A DNA stretch of 64,000 nt. Origin: Ruminococcus sp. Lineage in GTDB: Bacteria; Bacillota; Clostridia; Oscillospirales; Acutalibacteraceae. Positions 26,380 to 34,690 of the stretch are shown here, piece after piece. Numbering within the stretch: the first letter of the stretch is position 1; each line of letters opens with the position of its first letter. The stretch is from contig JAFQDM010000018.1 of the NCBI GenBank assembly GCA_017416065.1, positions 24,830 through 88,829 on the forward strand, written 5' to 3'. The notes beneath the pieces are model-generated. The model worked only from the letters and a program-made list of their open reading frames with translations, was not told the DNA's origin and did no database searches. The position numbers and the translations under genes are program-made.

Positions 26380-28365
26380 ATGAACACAAAGAAGATATTA
26401 TGTATGCTGATTGCGTTTTTGATGATGCTTTCAGCTTTTTCGGCAAGTGCCTTTGCAGGTGTTTCCCCGAATGCTTCCGAGGCTTCTTCTACTGCGGACG
26501 AAAGCTTTCCTTCTACCTTTGATGAAGATATTGCAAGCTCAGACGAGGAGCCTCGGCGCCTTTTGGGAGATGCAGACTCAAACGATGCTGTGAACGTAAA
26601 GGATGCAACCCTTATCCGCAAATTCATTGCAGACCTGAGCACTCTTGATGAGATCTCTCAGCTTTATGCAGACGTAGACAGAAATGAAGCTGTAAACATC
26701 AAGGATGCCACGGTTATACAGAAATACGTGGCAGGTATAAGCGTTAAAGAAGCCGTAGGTTACCCCTTTGATGCTGACCCTGAAACCTACCGTTACTACT
26801 TCTATATGCCCTATAATTGGCTCAATGAATCTACAGCCACCACAGGCAACACAGCAGGAATCTACTGGTGGGATGGCACAAACAGCCATACCTCTTGGCC
26901 GGGAAGTCCTGCAAAGAAGAGCGACATTGAGGGTGTATACTACTACGATGTTCCCAAGGATGTTACCACTATTATATGGAATAACTTTGTGGATGGCGGT
27001 GCAGACAGCGAACAGCCTGAATATTATAAAGCAAGGCAGACCCGAAACATTCCCACAGAGTACTATGATCCTATGGAGAGCGAGTTTTATCCCGAAGGCA
27101 CTAAAAACTTTGACGGTATGATTTATGTGATAGATTCCTCGCTTAATCCTGTCAGCGACTATGGTCAGAAGTACACCGCATCAGGCGAGTGGTTCTATTA
27201 TTACGGCAATGGCGAGTACGGCACCGCACCTGTAAAAGGAGAAAGCAAAGTCCTCACAGGGGATACGTTTGACTACTCCTCACTTCTCCTTGACAATAAT
27301 TCCTCCGACACATACAGATATTTCTTCTATATGCCCGAGGATTGGCTCAATGAGTCAACTGCCACCACAGGCAACACAGCAGGAATATATTGGTGGGAGG
27401 GCACAGGTTATCACGAATCTTGGCCGGGTGTCCCTGCTATGAAGGCAGATGTAGAGGGAGTGTATTATTACGATGTGCCGATAGATGTGACGACCATTAT
27501 GTGGGATAATTACTTCGACAGCGGTGCAGATCCATCAGCTCCATACTATAACGATTCTCATATGACTAGAAATATAGGAACAGAGTTCTATTACCCGGGT
27601 GAGAGTGAGTTTTATCCCGAAGGGCTTGAGAATTATGACGGAATGATCTATGTAATTGATCCCACAATAATTCCGATTAATGATTATACCAGACCTGTAG
27701 GATGCGGTGAGTGGTTCTATTACTACGGAGGTGGCGAGTACGGCACCGCACCTGTAAAAGGAGAAAGCAAAGTCCTCACAGGGGATACATTCGACTATAA
27801 CTCACTTCTCCTTGACAATAATCCCCCCGACACATATAGATACTACTTCTATATGCCTCCCGAGTGGCTCAACGATTCAACTGCCACCACAGGCAACACA
27901 GCAGGAATCTACTGGTGGGAGGGCACAAACGCCCAGGAGAGATACCCCGGACTTAAAGCTCAGAAAACTGATGTGGAGGGAATTTTCTATTATGATGTTC
28001 CCACAGATGTGCCGAGCATTATCTGGAACAATTTCTTTGATGGGGGAGATGACATTACTGAGCCCTGTTATACTGACGCTATCCCCACGAGAGAGATAAA
28101 AACAGACGGATACGCCCCGGGACAGAGCGAATACTATCCCGAAGGGCTTGAGAGCTTTGACGAGATGATTTATGTAACGAATTTTATAGATTATGATTAC
28201 AATGACTATAGCGGAAAGCTTCAGCTCGGCGGCGAGTGGTTCTATTACTACGGAGGTGGCGAGTACGGCACCGCACCCGTAAGGGGAGAGAGCGAGATCC
28301 TCACAGACTATGCTCTGAACATAGGTTATTTTATTTCTGACAACGAAATCGGTCCTTATACCTAA
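26380..28365 (+). CDS. Secreted protein: N-terminal dockerin plus three starch-binding-like modules
   Basis: 661 residues from the ATG at 26380 (AAAGGAG upstream). Signal peptide 1-26. A Ser/Glu/Asp-rich linker leads to a dockerin at about 63-125 (GDADSNDAVNVKDATLIRK; ADVDRNEAVNIKDATVIQK). Three repeats of about 173 residues follow, each with YRYYFYMP, TAGIYWW(D/E)GT, a WPG or YPG turn, GV/IFYYDVP, IIWNNF and a closing GGEWFYYYGGGEYGT segment. The aromatic/WPG/YYDVP/WNN pattern resembles family 26 carbohydrate-binding (starch) modules; this is inference. No enzyme domain is present. Confidence 0.75.
   Translation: MNTKKILCMLIAFLMMLSAFSASAFAGVSPNASEASSTADESFPSTFDEDIASSDEEPRRLLGDADSNDAVNVKDATLIRKFIADLSTLDEISQLYADVDRNEAVNIKDATVIQKYVAGISVKEAVGYPFDADPETYRYYFYMPYNWLNESTATTGNTAGIYWWDGTNSHTSWPGSPAKKSDIEGVYYYDVPKDVTTIIWNNFVDGGADSEQPEYYKARQTRNIPTEYYDPMESEFYPEGTKNFDGMIYVIDSSLNPVSDYGQKYTASGEWFYYYGNGEYGTAPVKGESKVLTGDTFDYSSLLLDNNSSDTYRYFFYMPEDWLNESTATTGNTAGIYWWEGTGYHESWPGVPAMKADVEGVYYYDVPIDVTTIMWDNYFDSGADPSAPYYNDSHMTRNIGTEFYYPGESEFYPEGLENYDGMIYVIDPTIIPINDYTRPVGCGEWFYYYGGGEYGTAPVKGESKVLTGDTFDYNSLLLDNNPPDTYRYYFYMPPEWLNDSTATTGNTAGIYWWEGTNAQERYPGLKAQKTDVEGIFYYDVPTDVPSIIWNNFFDGGDDITEPCYTDAIPTREIKTDGYAPGQSEYYPEGLESFDEMIYVTNFIDYDYNDYSGKLQLGGEWFYYYGGGEYGTAPVRGESEILTDYALNIGYFISDNEIGPYT
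26779..28350 (+). repeat. Three tandem coding repeats of about 520 bp
   Basis: Units begin at about 26779, 27304 and 27824. Identical DNA stretches occur between units, notably around the GEYGTAPVKGESKVLTGD segment (near 27215 and 27740) and ATTGNTAGIYWW. This implies recent internal duplication of the binding module. Confidence 0.85.
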
Positions 28366-28388
28366 GTGGGCTCAGGCAAATAATGCAG

Positions 28389-28421
28389 AGAACGGCAGTC
28401 TTCGTAGATTGCCGTTCTTTT
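28389..28421 (+). terminator. Terminator after the dockerin gene pair
   Basis: AGAACGGCA (28389-28397) pairs with TGCCGTTCT (28410-28418), followed by TTTTA. Confidence 0.85.
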
Positions 28422-28460
28422 ATATGTAGACTGCTCCTCTTAAACAATCCTCTGCAGCTC

Positions 28461-28489
28461 TTGACAATTTGTGTGCAAAAATATATAAT
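28461..28489 (+). promoter_or_regulatory. Perfect consensus promoter for alaS
   Basis: TTGACA at 28461-28466, 17 bases, then TATAAT at 28484-28489. Transcription would start near 28496, at the 5' edge of the T-box leader. Confidence 0.85.
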
Positions 28490-28495
28490 AATTAA

Positions 28496-28737
28496 AGATA
28501 TGAAAAAGGCAATGACGGGACGAGATACTTTTCACCCTTTCTTCAGAGAGAGCACCCATTTGGCTGCAAGGTGCTTGCAAGGTTTGGTATCAGCCACCCC
28601 TGAGCCCTGTGCGAGGAGCACAGCGTATGGTCTGCGTTAAAGATTTCGAGTGGGCGGATAAGCTTTCTTATTCGTCAATCAGGGTGGTACCGCAGGAATT
28701 TACTCTTGTCCCTTTTGGGGCAGGAGTTTTATTTTTT
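28496..28737 (+). promoter_or_regulatory. T-box riboswitch (alanine) upstream of alaS
   Basis: The T-box core AGGGTGGTACCGCAG is at 28681-28695. Stem I landmarks (AATGACGGGACGAG, CAGAGAGAG) are at 28510-28550. A GCC alanine codon at 28593-28595, in ATCA-GCC-ACCCCTGAG, fits the specifier position. A terminator stem, ACTCTTGTCCC (28702-28712) with GGGGCAGGAGT (28717-28727), leads into a T-rich run. Uncharged tRNA-Ala would stabilise the antiterminator and turn on alaS. Confidence 0.92.
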
Positions 28738-28784
28738 ATAAAACAGTTTATAAAATCAAAGTATATTTTGAAAGGATGGTTTAT

Positions 28785-31415
28785 ATGCAGTGGACAGGTC
28801 TTAACGAACTTCGTGAGATGTTCCTGTCATTTATGGAGAGCAAGGGATGCCTCCGTCTTCAGAGCTTCCCCCTTATCCCCAAGGATGACAACAGCCTTTT
28901 GCTTATCAACAGCGGAATGGCTCCCATGAAAAAGTATTTTACAGGTGAGGTCACACCCCCAAAGACAAGGGTTACCACCTGCCAGAAGTGTATCCGTACT
29001 CCCGATATCGAGCGAGTAGGCATCACAGCACGTCACGGCACGTATTTTGAGATGCTGGGCAACTTCTCTTTTGGTGATTACTTCAAGATCGAGGCAACTG
29101 CCTGGGCTTGGGAGTTCTTCACAGAAGTGCTCAAGATGCCCAAAGAGCTCCTCTATGTTTCTATCTACGAGGAGGACGACGAGGCTTACGACATCTGGAC
29201 ACAGAAGGTTGGAGTTGATCCCTCTCATATGGTTCGTATGGGCAAAGAGGACAACTTCTGGGAGCATGGCTCAGGTCCCTGCGGTCCCTGCTCAGAGATC
29301 TACTTTGACAGAGGAGAGGAGAAGGGCTGCGGCTCTCCCGATTGCAAGGTTGGTTGCGAGTGCGACCGCTTTGTTGAGGTATGGAACCTGGTGTTCACTC
29401 AGTTTGAAAGCGACGGCAAGGGCAACTACACACCCCTTGACCATCCCAATATTGACACAGGTATGGGTCTTGAACGCCTTGCATGCGTAATGCAGGGAGT
29501 AGATAACCTGTTCCTCGTTGACACGGTTCAGAATATTATGAAGCACATCTCCTCAGTTGTAGGAGTTGAATACGGCAAAGACGACAAGAGCGATATTTCT
29601 CTGCGTGTTATCACAGACCACATCCGTTCCACCACCTTTATGATAGGCGACGGAGTTATGCCCTCCAATGAGGGCAGAGGCTACGTGCTCAGAAGACTTC
29701 TCCGCCGTGCCGCACGTCACGGCAGACTCTTAGGCTACAACAAGCCCTTCCTTTATGAGATCTGCTCCACGGTTATCAAGGAGAACGAGTCCGCATACCC
29801 CGAGCTCAGAGAAAAAGAGGATTTCATCACAAAGCTTATCCGTGTTGAAGAGGAAAACTTTGCCAAGACCATCGAGCAGGGCTTTGCTATGCTGGATGCA
29901 ATCATCACAGCAGGCGACGTTAAGGTGCTCTCCGGTGAGGATACCTTCAAGCTCAACGACACCTTCGGCTTCCCTGTTGACCTTACAAAGGAGATCCTGG
30001 CAGAAAAAGGCATCGGCGTAGATACAGACCGTTTCTATGAGCTCCTGGCTGAGCAGAAGAAGCGCTCCCGCGATGCAAGAAAGAACGCAGGTGCAGATGC
30101 CTGGGTTTCTGACAGCGTAGACCTGGCAGATATTGAGGCTACAGAGTTCGTAGGCTATACAGACTACGAGTGCGATACAAAGATCAAGGCTATCATCGTA
30201 AACGGAGAGAGAGAAACAGCCGCAGGCGAAGGCGACAAAGCGGTGGTAGTACTCTCCAAGACTCCCTTCTACGCAGAAAGCGGCGGTCAGGTTGGCGACA
30301 CAGGTGTTATCACCATCGGCAACACAGAGTTTGAGGTTACAAACACAACCAAGGATCACGCAGGCATCTTCCTGCATACAGGTGTGGTGAGAAAAGGCAG
30401 CTTTGCTGTTGAAGACTGTGCAGTGGCTTCCATCAATGCAGACCGCAGACAGTCCATTATGCGCAACCACACGGCGGCTCACCTGCTTCAGGCAGCCCTC
30501 CGCAAGGTGCTCGGCAGCCACATTGAGCAGGCAGGCCAGTATGTTTCCGATGCTTCCTGCAGATTTGACTTCACTCACTTCTCAGCACTCACAGCTCAGG
30601 AACTTCTGGACGTAGAGGCTCTGGTTAATGCAGATATTCTGAATGCACTTGAGGTTATGACAAAAGAGATGCCCATTGACGAGGCAAAGAAGCTGGGAGC
30701 CATGGCTCTCTTTGGCGAGAAATACGGCGACGTAGTCCGCGTTGTAAAGGCAGGCGACAGCTCCATAGAGCTTTGCGGAGGTACCCACGTGGACAATACT
30801 GCAAAGCTGGGTCTTTTCAAGATCCGTTCAGAGTCCTCCGTTGCCGCAGGCGTGCGCCGTATCGAGGCGTTCACAGGCAAGGGTGTGCTTCAGTTTATTG
30901 ACAGCACCCTGGCTCTTGTGGGCAAGAGTGCTCAGGCTCTTAAGCTGAATTCCCCTCTTGAGCTTGCAAACGGATGCGAGAAGGTTTCAGAGGAGCTCAA
31001 GGCTAAGGACAAGAAGATCGCAGAGCTGGAGGCGGAGATCGCAAAGCTTAAGATAGGCTCTATCTTTGACGGTGCACAGGATATTGAGGGAGTTAAGGTC
31101 ATCACCACCCGTATGGACGGCGCAGATGCAGATATGCTCAAGAATATGTGCTCTATGGTGACAGATAAAGAATCCTGCGCAGTTGTGCTTATTGCAAGCG
31201 TTAACGGCGAGAAGCTGACCCTTTGCTGTGCATGCGGCAAGGATGCCATCGCAAAGGGACTCAAAGCAGGCAACATCGTTAAGGCGGCGGCTCAGGTTAC
31301 AGGCGGCAACGGCGGCGGTAAGCCTGATATGGCAATGGCAGGCGGTAAGGATATTTCCAAGGTGCAGGATGCACTTGCAGTTGTGGTTGACACAGTCCGC
31401 GCAACCCTTGCATAA
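28785..31415 (+). CDS. alaS: Alanyl-tRNA synthetase
   Basis: 876 residues from the ATG at 28785; AAAGG at 28771-28775 is adjacent to an upstream ATG at 28776 but well spaced from 28785. The class II catalytic core begins MQWTGLNELREMFLSF and contains TCQKCIRTPDIERVG. The editing domain has HTAAHLL and CGGTHV zinc motifs, and the C-terminal glycine-rich DHHA1-like domain ends GGNGGGKPDMAMAGG. All family parts are intact. It is under T-box control from the leader at 28496-28737. Confidence 0.97.
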   Translation: MQWTGLNELREMFLSFMESKGCLRLQSFPLIPKDDNSLLLINSGMAPMKKYFTGEVTPPKTRVTTCQKCIRTPDIERVGITARHGTYFEMLGNFSFGDYFKIEATAWAWEFFTEVLKMPKELLYVSIYEEDDEAYDIWTQKVGVDPSHMVRMGKEDNFWEHGSGPCGPCSEIYFDRGEEKGCGSPDCKVGCECDRFVEVWNLVFTQFESDGKGNYTPLDHPNIDTGMGLERLACVMQGVDNLFLVDTVQNIMKHISSVVGVEYGKDDKSDISLRVITDHIRSTTFMIGDGVMPSNEGRGYVLRRLLRRAARHGRLLGYNKPFLYEICSTVIKENESAYPELREKEDFITKLIRVEEENFAKTIEQGFAMLDAIITAGDVKVLSGEDTFKLNDTFGFPVDLTKEILAEKGIGVDTDRFYELLAEQKKRSRDARKNAGADAWVSDSVDLADIEATEFVGYTDYECDTKIKAIIVNGERETAAGEGDKAVVVLSKTPFYAESGGQVGDTGVITIGNTEFEVTNTTKDHAGIFLHTGVVRKGSFAVEDCAVASINADRRQSIMRNHTAAHLLQAALRKVLGSHIEQAGQYVSDASCRFDFTHFSALTAQELLDVEALVNADILNALEVMTKEMPIDEAKKLGAMALFGEKYGDVVRVVKAGDSSIELCGGTHVDNTAKLGLFKIRSESSVAAGVRRIEAFTGKGVLQFIDSTLALVGKSAQALKLNSPLELANGCEKVSEELKAKDKKIAELEAEIAKLKIGSIFDGAQDIEGVKVITTRMDGADADMLKNMCSMVTDKESCAVVLIASVNGEKLTLCCACGKDAIAKGLKAGNIVKAAAQVTGGNGGGKPDMAMAGGKDISKVQDALAVVVDTVRATLA

Positions 31416-31439
31416 TTTTAAGCATTTCCTTTGAGAAGA

Positions 31440-31505
31440 AAGCTCCTGAGCCCCTTTGTGTAAAAGGGGGGAAGATTGCCAATGGCAATCAAGAGGGGTT
31501 GTTAA
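31440..31505. repeat. Small palindromic intergenic repeat (MITE-like)
   Basis: Two adjacent hairpins: CCCCTTT/AAAGGGG (31451-31457 with 31463-31469) and GATTGCC/GGCAATC (31474-31480 with 31484-31490), bordered by CTCCTGAG and GAGGGGTTGTT. In reverse it reads AACAACCCCTC...CCTTTTACACAAAGGGG, a layout I recognise from short repeats scattered in gut Clostridia genomes. No other full copy is in this window. Confidence 0.5.
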
Positions 31506-31516
31506 TAAAAAACACA

Positions 31517-31553
31517 GCCAAGGATGATTTTATACCATCCTTGGCTTTTTTTA
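31517..31553 (+). terminator. Terminator after alaS
   Basis: GCCAAGGATG (31517-31526) pairs with CATCCTTGGC (31536-31545), followed by TTTTTTT. Confidence 0.9.
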
Positions 31554-31582
31554 TTGACACCGAAAGTCGCAGTTGCTATACT
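31554..31582 (+). promoter_or_regulatory. Promoter for the dockerin gene at 31630
   Basis: TTGACA at 31554-31559, a 17-base spacer and TATACT at 31577-31582. It begins directly after the alaS terminator. Confidence 0.8.
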
Positions 31583-31629
31583 TAAATTATGGGAATCGAA
31601 GTGGAATTTTTAATAAGGAGTTGTTTTTT

Positions 31630-32949
31630 ATGGCAAAAAAATTACTGTCTGCAATTCTAACGGTTCTGCTTGTTGTGTCTGCTTTTGGCGCAACGTCCGT
31701 CTTTGCAAATGATGAAACGGAGATTTTAACTCCAAAGACGGAGCAAAATACCCTTCCTCAGGTAGCCGAGGGCTGTAATCGCTATTTTTTCTATCTCCCA
31801 AAATCCTGGCAGAATGAATACACACAGACCGCAGGTATCTATTGGTTCGAAGGCACAGGGGCTCACGATAGCTTTCCCGGAGTGGAGGCAATCAAGGCTG
31901 ATGCCGAGGGCGTTTATTATTACGATGTTCCAAAGGATGTAGAAGGCGTAATCTGGAATAATTTCTTCGACGGCGGTGAGGACAGAACAACCGAAGAATA
32001 CTATGCAACTAAGGCTACTGATGGTGCATATATGTACCCCTATGAAAAGGGTGAACACGAGCTGTACCCTGACGGAATCTGCGACTATAACAATATGATT
32101 TTTATTGTTGACTTTAGCCGTTGCGGTTGTTTGCACTGGGATTACCGTACAAACGGCGGTGAATGGTATTATTACTACGGCAACGGCGAATACGGCACAA
32201 CCCCCGAACGCGGAGAGGTAGTATATACAGACCGTTCCATAGGAGAGTATTGTCCTCATCAGCAACCCGAAACTCCGGATAATGACAAATTCGGTCTTCC
32301 TGAGGTGGCAGAGGGTTGCAACCGATATTTCTTCCATTTGCCCGATTCCTGGCTCAATGAGTACTCAGACACCGCAGGAATATATTGGTGGGAGGGTACA
32401 GGTGCACAGGTTGCCTGGCCGGGGCTTAAGGCACACAAGGCAGATGCCGAAAACGTGTATTACTACGATGTGCCTGCAGACGTAAGTCAGATAATATGGA
32501 ATAATTACATACATTTCAGTCCCGATCAGGTGGTTGGTCCTGAGTACGGTGCAACCTGCAAAACTGAATCTGTCAGTCTTGATGGGGGAGCGTACAACGG
32601 TATGATTTTTGTTATTACCGTACAGTATGACGTCGTTTCTAATCTGGGCTCTATTTATGCTGGCGAGTGGAGAGAGTACTACGGCAACGGAGAGTTTGAA
32701 ATGGGCTACCCCTACGTACCTCCGGAGGATCTGTATCCGATAGGTGACGTAAACGGTGACAAGGCAGTGAACATCAAGGATGCAACTCATATTCAGAAAT
32801 TCATTTCAGGGCTTGATGTACCAAAGGTGAATAATGTGCTGGGCGATGTGGACAACTCCGCAGATATTACCGTGAAGGATGCCACCGCCATTCAGAAGTT
32901 TATTGCAGGAATATATACGGGCTATCCCATAGGGCAGTACCTATCATAA
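31630..32949 (+). CDS. Secreted protein: two starch-binding-like modules plus C-terminal dockerin
   Basis: 439 residues from the ATG at 31630. Signal peptide 1-26 (TSVFA/NDE). Two modules (about 42-205 and 222-365) share RYFFYLP, TAGIYW(F/W)EGTGA, GVYYYDVP, IIWNN and EWYYYYGNGEYGT with the triplicated protein at 26380, so the two are paralogues. The dockerin is C-terminal here (GDVNGDKAVNIKDATHIQK; GDVDNSADITVKDATAIQK) rather than N-terminal. Starch binding is inferred from the CBM26-like pattern. A promoter and a terminator make it a single-gene unit. Confidence 0.75.
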   Translation: MAKKLLSAILTVLLVVSAFGATSVFANDETEILTPKTEQNTLPQVAEGCNRYFFYLPKSWQNEYTQTAGIYWFEGTGAHDSFPGVEAIKADAEGVYYYDVPKDVEGVIWNNFFDGGEDRTTEEYYATKATDGAYMYPYEKGEHELYPDGICDYNNMIFIVDFSRCGCLHWDYRTNGGEWYYYYGNGEYGTTPERGEVVYTDRSIGEYCPHQQPETPDNDKFGLPEVAEGCNRYFFHLPDSWLNEYSDTAGIYWWEGTGAQVAWPGLKAHKADAENVYYYDVPADVSQIIWNNYIHFSPDQVVGPEYGATCKTESVSLDGGAYNGMIFVITVQYDVVSNLGSIYAGEWREYYGNGEFEMGYPYVPPEDLYPIGDVNGDKAVNIKDATHIQKFISGLDVPKVNNVLGDVDNSADITVKDATAIQKFIAGIYTGYPIGQYLS

Positions 32950-32954
32950 AAAAC

Positions 32955-32999
32955 AAAACCGCTTTTCTTCACTTTTTGTGGTGAGGAAAGCGGTTTTTT
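32955..32999. terminator. Bidirectional terminator
   Basis: AAAACCGCTTT (32955-32965) pairs with AAAGCGGTTTT (32987-32997); an inner stem continues with CTTCAC/GTGAGG. T-rich on one side and A-rich on the other, it can serve both the dockerin gene (plus) and the folate transporter gene (minus). Confidence 0.85.
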
Positions 33000-33013
33000 A
33001 TTATTATAAAGAG

Positions 33014-33568
33014 TTATTTGATTTTAAGCTTTGGAATCTTACAAAGTACCTTTGAGAAAAAGTAGATGAGCACAGCTTCGATGGGTATGGCCACCAGGGT
33101 CTTGAGTCCTCTCAGCCCTGCCATAAGCAGGAACGCTTTCTGGTACTGTATAAGAAGCCACAAGGAGCCCAGAGCTACCTCGACGAGAATTCCGATGAAA
33201 ACCTCGCTTATTACAATGTTTAAAAGCAGACGCTTTGGCTTGTAGAGGAAGATTCCGTAGATAAGTCCCACAAGTATTCCGCTTACTGTCCAGCCCGGGA
33301 AGTAGTACCCCATGGGAGCAATCAGAAAGCTGAGTATATCTCCCATACCTCCCACTATCATTCCTGCCACGGGTCCGCACAGCATAGCGGCCATGGCTAC
33401 AGGCAAAAAGCCAAAGCCGATCTTAATGTCGGGGGATATGGCAAGGGTAAGGTTGGAGAAATACCCTATCACCACCCTAAGGGCTAAAAGCATGGCACAT
33501 ATGGCCATATTCTGAACCTTTGCGAGCTCCTTTGCGGAGTCTTTGAATTTAGCAAACAGAATGTTCAA
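33014..33568 (-). CDS. folT: ECF transporter S component, folate-type
   Basis: 184 residues, about six membrane helices. The TTG start at 33568 has a GAGGT site six bases upstream. The MAICAMLLALRVVIGYFS helix, with small residues for contact with EcfT, and the GFLPVAMAAMLCGPVAGMIVGG region are typical of S components. Folate is proposed as substrate because the gene lies directly behind a tetrahydrofolate riboswitch. It has no ATPase of its own and would use the EcfA1-A2-T module at 48.4-50.9 kb. Confidence 0.85.
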   Translation of the reverse strand: MNILFAKFKDSAKELAKVQNMAICAMLLALRVVIGYFSNLTLAISPDIKIGFGFLPVAMAAMLCGPVAGMIVGGMGDILSFLIAPMGYYFPGWTVSGILVGLIYGIFLYKPKRLLLNIVISEVFIGILVEVALGSLWLLIQYQKAFLLMAGLRGLKTLVAIPIEAVLIYFFSKVLCKIPKLKIK

Positions 33569-33599
33569 AACAATACCTCATTTCTGCTGCCGTTTACAA

Positions 33600-33631
33600 G
33601 AAAAAAGGACAGAACCACAGAGGCTCTGTCC
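33600..33631 (-). terminator. Regulatory terminator in the folT leader
   Basis: On the minus strand GGACAGA pairs with TCTGTCC and runs into TTTTTT. It lies between the THF aptamer and the folT start and is the likely expression platform. Confidence 0.8.
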
Positions 33632-33647
33632 CGTTACTTCCAATAAA

Positions 33648-33775
33648 CAGCGGGATGCGAAGTCTGTACCGTGTGACGTATCCGTCAGCTTCGTCCTGCG
33701 AACAACTCCCCGTTTCGCAGGCACTAAAGGCAAGGCTTACAGCCTGCCAACGCACAGCTTCTACTCTGTACCCAC
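33648..33775 (-). promoter_or_regulatory. Tetrahydrofolate (THF) riboswitch
   Basis: Minus-strand elements in order match the folT-class THF riboswitch: GUAGA, P2 (AGCUGU with ACAGACU), GCGUU, P3 (UGCCUGCGAA with UUCGCAGGA), CGAAG, a P4 stem (CUGACG with CGUCA), CGGU, and GCAUCCCG before closing P1 (ACAG/CUGU). The L3 sequence CGGGG can pair with UCCCG at the J2/1 side as the pseudoknot. An extra hairpin (GGCAGGCU/AGCCUUGCC) sits between GCGUU and P3. Confidence 0.85.
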
Positions 33776-33776
33776 T

Positions 33777-33804
33777 ATTATATCACTATGTTTCGTTTTG
33801 TCAA
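33777..33804 (-). promoter_or_regulatory. Promoter for the folT leader
   Basis: On the minus strand TTGACA, 16 bases, TATAAT. It starts at the base after the ribU stop codon, so folT is transcribed independently of ribU. Confidence 0.75.
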
Positions 33805-34425
33805 TCAATAATTGCTGATACCCTTGATAAGTATGCTCAAAGGCTTGTAGATAAAGGCTGTGACAGCCGAGACGATAAGTGCCTTGATAAGGTTAAAGGG
33901 CAATACGCACACAAGGCAGAAGTCAAACATACTGTCAACAAAGGGGAAGATAGCGCTTCCCATCTGAATGATTGCTTCAACAGGCATAGAGAAAAGGCTT
34001 GCATAAAGGGGAATCATAATGAAAGCGTTGATGAAGGTTGCAAGCACAGCCATGGAAAGTCCGCCTGTAATAAGACCCACAATAGCTCTCTTTTTTGTTT
34101 TCTTCTGCTTGTAGATGATAGAAGCAGGAATAATGAAAATACATCCCAGAACAAAGTTTGACAGCTCGCCCACACCCATGGTGTTGGTGGTGATGAGCTT
34201 TACAAGTACCTTCACAAGCTCAATTATTATGCCTGCCACAGGACCCATGGAGAATGCACCTATAAGGGCAGGAAGCTCCGAAAAATCAAATTTGTAGAAA
34301 GGCGGAGCAATAAATGGCAGGGGAATCTCCAGCTCAATGAGTATGACCGCACAGGCCGCAAGCATTGCACAGCTGACCATAGTGCGTGTGTTGAGCAGGG
34401 GATTTTTTTTCTTTGTTTCACTCAT
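33805..34425 (-). CDS. ribU: ECF transporter S component, riboflavin-type
   Basis: 206 residues from the ATG at 34425, behind a strong GGAGG. RibU-like layout: a TMVSCAMLAACAVILIELE helix, then PFIAPPFYKFDFSELPALIGAFSMGPVAG, a segment diagnostic for riboflavin S components. About six membrane helices. The FMN riboswitch directly upstream supports riboflavin as the substrate. It shares the ECF energising module encoded at 48.4-50.9 kb. Confidence 0.93.
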   Translation of the reverse strand: MSETKKKNPLLNTRTMVSCAMLAACAVILIELEIPLPFIAPPFYKFDFSELPALIGAFSMGPVAGIIIELVKVLVKLITTNTMGVGELSNFVLGCIFIIPASIIYKQKKTKKRAIVGLITGGLSMAVLATFINAFIMIPLYASLFSMPVEAIIQMGSAIFPFVDSMFDFCLVCVLPFNLIKALIVSAVTAFIYKPLSILIKGISNY

Positions 34426-34446
34426 AATCAAAACCTCCGTAAAGAC

Positions 34447-34473
34447 AAAAATCCCCACAAAATCTGTGGGGAG
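34447..34473 (-). terminator. Regulatory terminator in the ribU leader
   Basis: On the minus strand CTCCCCACA pairs with TGTGGGGAT and runs into TTTTTGTC, just upstream of the ribU ribosome binding site. It is the likely OFF structure of the FMN riboswitch. Confidence 0.85.
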
Positions 34474-34504
34474 GCTTAATGCTTGTAAATAACAGGAAAG
34501 AAGA

Positions 34505-34620
34505 ACCCTTTCTTATCCGGACTGTAACCGTCGGCACAGGATTTGCACCTGTTCAACAGAACTGATCTGCTTGCGGGCTTTACCGCCGGTGGGGAGTTTC
34601 ACCCCGCCTCAAAGATTTCT
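34505..34620 (-). promoter_or_regulatory. FMN riboswitch (RFN element)
   Basis: The minus strand shows the conserved RFN blocks: TTGAGGCGGGGTG, CCCCACCGGCGGTAAAGCCCG, AAGCAGATC, TGCCGACGGTTACAGTCCGGAT and a closing AAGAAAG that pairs with CTTT. Placement upstream of ribU means FMN represses riboflavin uptake. Confidence 0.96.
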
Positions 34621-34624
34621 TGCT

Positions 34625-34656
34625 ATTATATTATTACTATATAGAATTTTTGTCAA
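34625..34656 (-). promoter_or_regulatory. Probable promoter for ribU
   Basis: On the minus strand a consensus TTGACA (34656-34651) is followed at 17 bases by TAATAT; a perfect TATAAT overlaps three bases further on (20-base spacer). Confidence 0.6.
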
Positions 34657-34690
34657 CAATTATGTCTTAACTGTAATAATTGCACAGTAT

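Noticed and set aside
29730-30578. 282-residue minus-strand frame opposite alaS
   Set aside because: Shadow of a conserved synthetase gene; Cys-rich nonsense sequence without family features.
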